Assembly: GCA_037693485.1 (NCBI GenBank)
Contig: CM075347.1
Coordinates: 148,340,501-148,404,500 of the forward strand
Length of the DNA stretch: 64,000 bases
Direction of reading: 5' to 3'
Source of the DNA: Kitagawia praeruptora
Taxonomy: Eukaryota > Streptophyta > Magnoliopsida > Apiales > Apiaceae
In this document: one piece after another, positions 59,942 to 64,000 of the stretch
Layout of the letters: each line of letters begins with the position of its first letter
Numbering within the stretch: position 1 is the stretch's first letter
Program-made: the position numbers and the translations under genes
The notes under the pieces: model-generated
Databases searched by the model: none
Told to the model about the DNA's origin: nothing
What the model saw: only the letters and a program-made list of their open reading frames with translations

Positions 59942-60468
59942 TGGGAAGACAGTAGGGTAAAATGTAAAATGTAGAACTAGGCTTCACAATTGGCATGGCT
60001 AAGTTTTTTGAATATAATTTGTATATTATTTTCTAGTTCTTTAAGAGATTGTGTAGATCATTAATTTGTAAGTTTTTTTAATATTATCTGTATAGTATTT
60101 TCTAGTTAATACATTGTTTAGCGGGTTTATGGGAATGGGTACAAAGAAAAAGAAAATTTATTCAAAAAAAATTATTTTTTAAAAAAATTATTTACTTAAA
60201 AAAAATAGAAAAATAATTTTTTTAAAAATTTTTTTGACATTATACGTCGGTGTTTTGGACATTATACGTCGCCCTTCTTCGACATTATACGTCGGTTTTT
60301 TCAACATTATACGTTGGCTTTTTAGCGACGTATATTTAGACTTTATACGTCGCCTTTTTAACCGACGTAAAAGAAGGGGGACTTTATACGTCGCCTGCCC
60401 ATACGTCGCCACTTTGCCGACGTAAAAGTTCAAAAACGCCGATGTATAAAGTCATTTTTGTACTAGTG
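59942..60468. repeat. CACTA E 3' flank, right subterminal array and TIR
   Basis: AT-rich 3' UTR-like sequence with A/T runs (60140-60235). Then the words TTATACGTCGG, ACGTCGCC and CGACGTATA repeat to 60450, and the TIR ends at 60468. Confidence 0.85.
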
Positions 60469-60471
60469 TTT

Positions 60472-61081
60472 ATATTGTCGCCTATCTGTAGTGTTCCAGG
60501 AGGAGTGAGTTGTGATACGATACCACACTCTTTTATGAAATTCTTAAATTCCATGCTTAGGTATTCACCCCCATGATCAGATCTTGGAGTTTTATATTGT
60601 CGCCTATCTGTTTTTCTACTTCAGCCTTATACTCTTTTGAATTTTTCAAATGATTCAGATTTGTTCTTCAAAAGATACACATATCCGTATCTACTAAAAT
60701 CATCAGTAAAGGTTATGAAATAATAAAAGACACCTCTTGCCATCGTACGTATTGGACCACATACATCACTATGTACCAGTTCCAATCGCTTGGTGGCCTC
60801 TTACCTTGTCCGATAAAAGGAGCTTTAGTCATTTTGCCAATGAGACACGGTTCTCATACTTCGTATGATTCAAAATCAAACTTATCCAAGTATCCATCCC
60901 TATGTAATTTGAAAATGCGAAGATTCTCATTTATATGGCCTAAACGATAATGCCAGAGGTATGCTTGATTTGAGTCATTTGTCTTAAGACGTTTATTACT
61001 TATATTATAGACAGGAGTATCAAGATCAAGAACATATAAACCATTAAACAGACGTGCAACCCCATAGGTAACATTATTCAA
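60472..61081 (-). pseudogene. pol of element D, integrase N-terminal part
   Basis: Includes the second 122-bp copy (60487-60608). The minus strand encodes the pre-integrase region at 60854-61081 (LFNGLYVLDLDTPVYNI, AYLWHYRLGHINEN, KLHRDGYLDKFDFES), with Cys of the usual WHCRLGH changed to Tyr. Several stops and frame changes lie towards the integrase core. No protease or gag upstream. Confidence 0.82.
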
Positions 61082-61498
61082 TGAAAACGAAAAACCATTG
61101 TTCTAAATCAAAAACGAAAAACCAATCTTGTCCAGTTATCAGGCGATGATAGCTATGCTATCAGTTTTGTTCAGACGCTCGTTTCCAGTCAGAAAATACA
61201 TATCGTTTGCGCAAATCGGACATTGGACACAAATTTCACCAAATCTGCGCAGCGTATACAAAAATCGTATCGTATACAATCCCCATATCAAGAACAAACA
61301 TAAATCATATATATATCAATATATATACAGATTATATAATCATCATATAATCATCTCAATCATAATCAACATACAGTTTATACATATATATCAAAATCAA
61401 TGCATCATACATGACAATCATCAAACATGCTCGTATATATATCAAAACTATAACATATAACCGAATTAAAACATTTTTGAAAGTAGCTCTGATGCCAT
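61082..61498 (-). other. Leader remnant and primer-binding site of element D
   Basis: 61135-61498 matches the leader of B on both sides of CACTA-1 (30467-30646 and 47278-47463) as one uninterrupted stretch. Near 61300-61325 it reads aaatcatatatatatcaata, the unoccupied form of the CACTA-1 site. Primer site 61486-61498 (minus strand TGGCATCAGAGC). Confidence 0.92.
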
Positions 61499-63051
61499 TG
61501 AAGGGTTTCGAGCATCAAACGCAGCGGAAAAACTAAAACAAAACCAATATTATCGAAACCCTACCGCAGGATCCATGCAAAAACATGATATTTAATTCGG
61601 AGATTGATGATTTACCTTAAAGAAGCTTTAATAACGGATGAACATCAGAGATCCTAGCTAATTGAATCACCACGCATCCCGCTCTCACGATCTACGCTCT
61701 ACCGGTATCCACACGAATGCTTGATCTTCGAAGGAGCGATGTACTAGCATCCGGAAACTTATTTCTCTCCATCTCCATCTTCTCTCTCAAACGGCTAGGG
61801 TTTTCTCTAAAAAGTCTAAATCTAATTTGAGACTTTAAGATGTTTATATAGAGAGATAAATCAGCATTCCATGGCCCAATCATATTGGCCTTTTACTCAA
61901 ATTCGAATTCTTAATTAAATAATTAATTAAGTCACACTTAATTAATATTCTAATATAATTCGAATTCTAATAATTAGTAAATTCGAATATCTATTTAATT
62001 AATTAATTAAGTCTAACTTAATTAATATCATAAATAAATTCAAATTAATATTTAATTTAAATTCATAATTTAAATCAATTATCCTTCAAGCGTTCTTAGT
62101 GTGTGACCCTGTAGGTTATCATTACGTTGGCAATAATTTTATTATTTAATATAAAATTATAAACAATGAGCAGCATCCAGTAATACATCATTGCTACCCA
62201 AGTAATAATAATAAATCGGTGATTCGATTAAACCTTTCGTGACTAATGTTCCTGTGTAATATAATCCCTTTAACCAAATATTATAGATTAAACTAGAGGC
62301 ATGTTGTTAGTCATCCTCTTCAACGTTTAATCCGGGTTTCCTTGATCAATGAGTAGACTATCAAAAACAAATCAATATTTGAGCATGGTCATGCATTTCA
62401 TAGTCTCACTCAATCAAGAGGCCAATAATATCTCTCCTAATTATAGGAGGGTTAAATCCTTTATCTATCATTCATATTTCTCATACGACTCATAATATAC
62501 CCGATGTCCACTTTTATCATCATCCGGTCAAAGGTAACTTTTAATGTAGTCAAAGTATATTAATCCTCATATAGAAATATAATGATCTCAAGCCAGAGGA
62601 TCATTACACCATTATCACTGTGAGACTTTCTTATGACTTTATTAAACATGAAGAATCTCACTGTGGGTCTATCCAATGCCATGTAGTATTTTACATGCAC
62701 CTATGTTCTTGACTTTAGTATCACTATACCTATGACCAATGAGATGTGGTCATCAGTCAACAAACATACTAATCTTTATGCATTATTATTGTCCCATAAT
62801 AACAATGCTCGATTAGGGATATTTTAGGAATATAAACACTATTCATATAATCTCATTTTTTTAAGTCACATACTTAAAGATATAGAATACATATTATATA
62901 TTCCAAGGACATTTAATATTCTAACATTTATATCGCAGTAAATTAAGACATAATATATTAACATATAATAATCAATAGGACACAATTATTAATTAACAAA
63001 AGTATTTCCTAGAAGCACAATCACATTGTCTCTTGGGCACTAACACTAACA
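61499..63051 (-). repeat. Right (5') LTR of element D (1553 bp)
   Basis: Starts TGAAGGGTTTCGAG and ends CACTAACA, followed by GTGAT (63052-63056). It contains no MITE and no LINE, so it shows the ancestral LTR arrangement. Confidence 0.95.
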
Positions 63052-63112
63052 GTGATATGGTTTATGTCCTGATCCAACCTTCTATATAGTAGCTATACTT
63101 CTCTGGCAAAAT
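63052..63112 (-). pseudogene. RING pseudogene: upstream part of the exon split by element D
   Basis: After the acceptor TTGTACAG the minus strand encodes ILPEKYSYY, a two-base insertion (extra AT), then RRLDQDINHI, ending at the D target site GTGAT. This is the segment that precedes the RING in FLY1/FLY2-type proteins (PEKY-YY motif). Together with 53073-53134 it forms one exon split by D. Confidence 0.78.
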
Positions 63113-64000
63113 CTGTACAATGGGTTCCATAATAAATAATTAAAGCTGTACAGAGGACCTGCCAAAGTTAATACACAGCAAATTTTAAAGATTAAAATGA
63201 ATGATTTTTCATGGTAGTTGTGATTCTTTGATTAATTGAAAACAGACGTAATTGATTTGACACAATTACTGTACTGTAAATGAGTATAAAGTGCTAATCA
63301 TGTTAATCTTCCAATTCCTTGTAACAACAGAACACATCTACAGTTAGAAGGGTCTGCTACTTCCTTTACCTAATTGTTCAAGAACATGTAACAATCTTCT
63401 GACAATAGAATGATAACTCTATTCAAGAACATAAGCAGCTCCACAAGATATGATGTCAGTACAGGGTTACACTAGTACTCAACAACAGTATGCACCTCTA
63501 CCATTTTACAAAAAAGTTCTGTTCATGAAAAGGAGTTGTCATGAATTTTAAAAGAGTAAAGTATATTGCTGATGGACATTATCAGGTCATTAGATCAAGG
63601 TTGTTGAAAAGCACATAACTTATAACTTTGTTTAGGAGTGATGTTCAATTACATCTATACCAAAAATCCTTAAAGTCGAACAAGTACTCACAAAACATAA
63701 ACAAGTACTTTAAGAAAACATAAACAAGTACTCATAAAACATAAACAAGTACCCACAAAACATAAGTCCAAATACTAAGAAAACATAAGATCCTTACAAT
63801 CGAACTCCCAAATAGAACAAAAATGAAACCCTAATTTCAAAGCCTTGGATCCAACCCGATTGAAGTCCCAAAAAGACCCGACCCGTTTCAAGCCCTAACT
63901 CGAAATTAATCCTGAGAACGAAAAAAAAACCCCAAATTATTCAATTAAAGCCCTAAATAGAACCAATTGAGAGATGCATGTGTAAATACTAACAGAGGAT
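63113..64000. other. Right-hand flank: intron-like sequence, then a region similar to the CACTA-2 cargo leader
   Basis: 63113-63640: no exon I can name. 63660-63790: repeated words around acataaacaagtactcac (three to four copies). 63780-64000: clearly similar to 36640-36850 in CACTA-2 (shared gaaaccctaatttcaaag, ccctaactcgaaattaa, gaaccaattgagag). No TIR is visible before the window ends. Confidence 0.65.

Larger units (their letters stand above)
57202..60468. mobile_element. CACTA E: 3.3-kb non-autonomous Pack-CACTA-like element with three captured gene pieces
   Basis: The left end CACTAGTACAAAA equals the complement of the right end over 13 bp. The target duplication TTT is at 57199-57201 and 60469-60471. 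Subterminal arrays of TATACGTCGG / CGACGTATA occur at both sides (57225-57590 and 60235-60450). No transposase is present. The interior carries, all on the plus strand, exons similar to an Ole e 1/extensin-family gene, GH3 and a ubiquitin-specific protease. Confidence 0.93.
53135..63051 (-). mobile_element. Copia element D, internally deleted, carrying a MITE and CACTA E
   Basis: LTRs at 53135-54891 and 61499-63051, target duplication GTGAT at 53130-53134 and 63052-63056. Order on the minus strand: 5' LTR, primer site, about 0.4 kb of leader, integrase, RT, RNase H, polypurine tract, 3' LTR. Compared with B it lacks gag, protease and most of the leader: pre-integrase sequence (about 61090) passes straight into leader (61130). 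It is therefore non-autonomous. The left LTR begins TAAAGGG instead of TGAAGGG. Confidence 0.94.

Overview
The window is nuclear DNA of a flowering plant, probably a eudicot. Every recognisable gene belongs to a plant transposable element or is a broken or captured piece of a plant nuclear gene, and I see no intact host gene. The sequence is AT-rich, with plant-type introns (GT..AG), LTR retrotransposons primed by tRNA-iMet or tRNA-Asp, a plant L1-type LINE and CACTA (En/Spm) DNA transposons. The species cannot be read from the sequence.

Layout. (1) 1-11393: most of a decayed Ty1/copia element (A, minus strand) with gag-pol and a long extra ORF between pol and the 3' LTR. Its upstream-most LTR runs off the window. 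(2) 11394-11416: 23 bp of a broken RING-finger gene. (3) 11417-19490: the 3' part of a second copia element (D'), whose LTR carries a nearly intact LINE (12350-18078) with a 14-bp target duplication. (4) 19491-20664: 3' flank and last exon of the RING pseudogene (minus strand, FLY1/FLY2-like E3 ligase C-terminus). (5) 20665-52979: a non-autonomous tRNA-Asp-primed LTR element (C, target duplication GTCAC). Inside C lies copia element B (23884-48993, ATACG). Inside B lies an autonomous-type CACTA, CACTA-1 (30647-47277, ATA). Inside CACTA-1 lies a second CACTA, CACTA-2 (32530-37638, ATG), carrying captured host exons. (6) 52980-53134: the next upstream piece of the RING pseudogene. (7) 53135-63051: copia element D (GTGAT), with a small MITE in its LTR and a third CACTA, E (57202-60468, TTT), carrying fragments of three more host genes. 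(8) 63057-63112: a further exon piece of the RING pseudogene, then a segment to 64000 that resembles the 5' part of the CACTA-2 cargo.

Order of events, inferred from nesting. The RING gene decayed and lost a zinc ligand. D inserted into its RING exon. A segment containing D and flanking exon was duplicated, giving D', which shares D's target site. A then hit the duplicated exon fragment and a LINE hit the D' LTR. C hit the last RING exon, B hit C, CACTA-1 hit B and CACTA-2 hit CACTA-1. D keeps a sequence equivalent to the unoccupied CACTA-1 site in B, and a 122-bp tandem duplication in D keeps the unoccupied site of CACTA E, so both insertions can be checked inside this window.

Most notable content: two Pack-CACTA-like elements with multi-gene exon cargo. 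CACTA-2 carries Lin0512-family exons spliced into a TIM50-like gene, including an exon fused from both genes. CACTA E carries Ole e 1/extensin-like, GH3 and ubiquitin-specific protease pieces, all in one orientation. CACTA-1 also holds nine copies of a 171-172 bp tandem repeat between its two divergent transposase genes.
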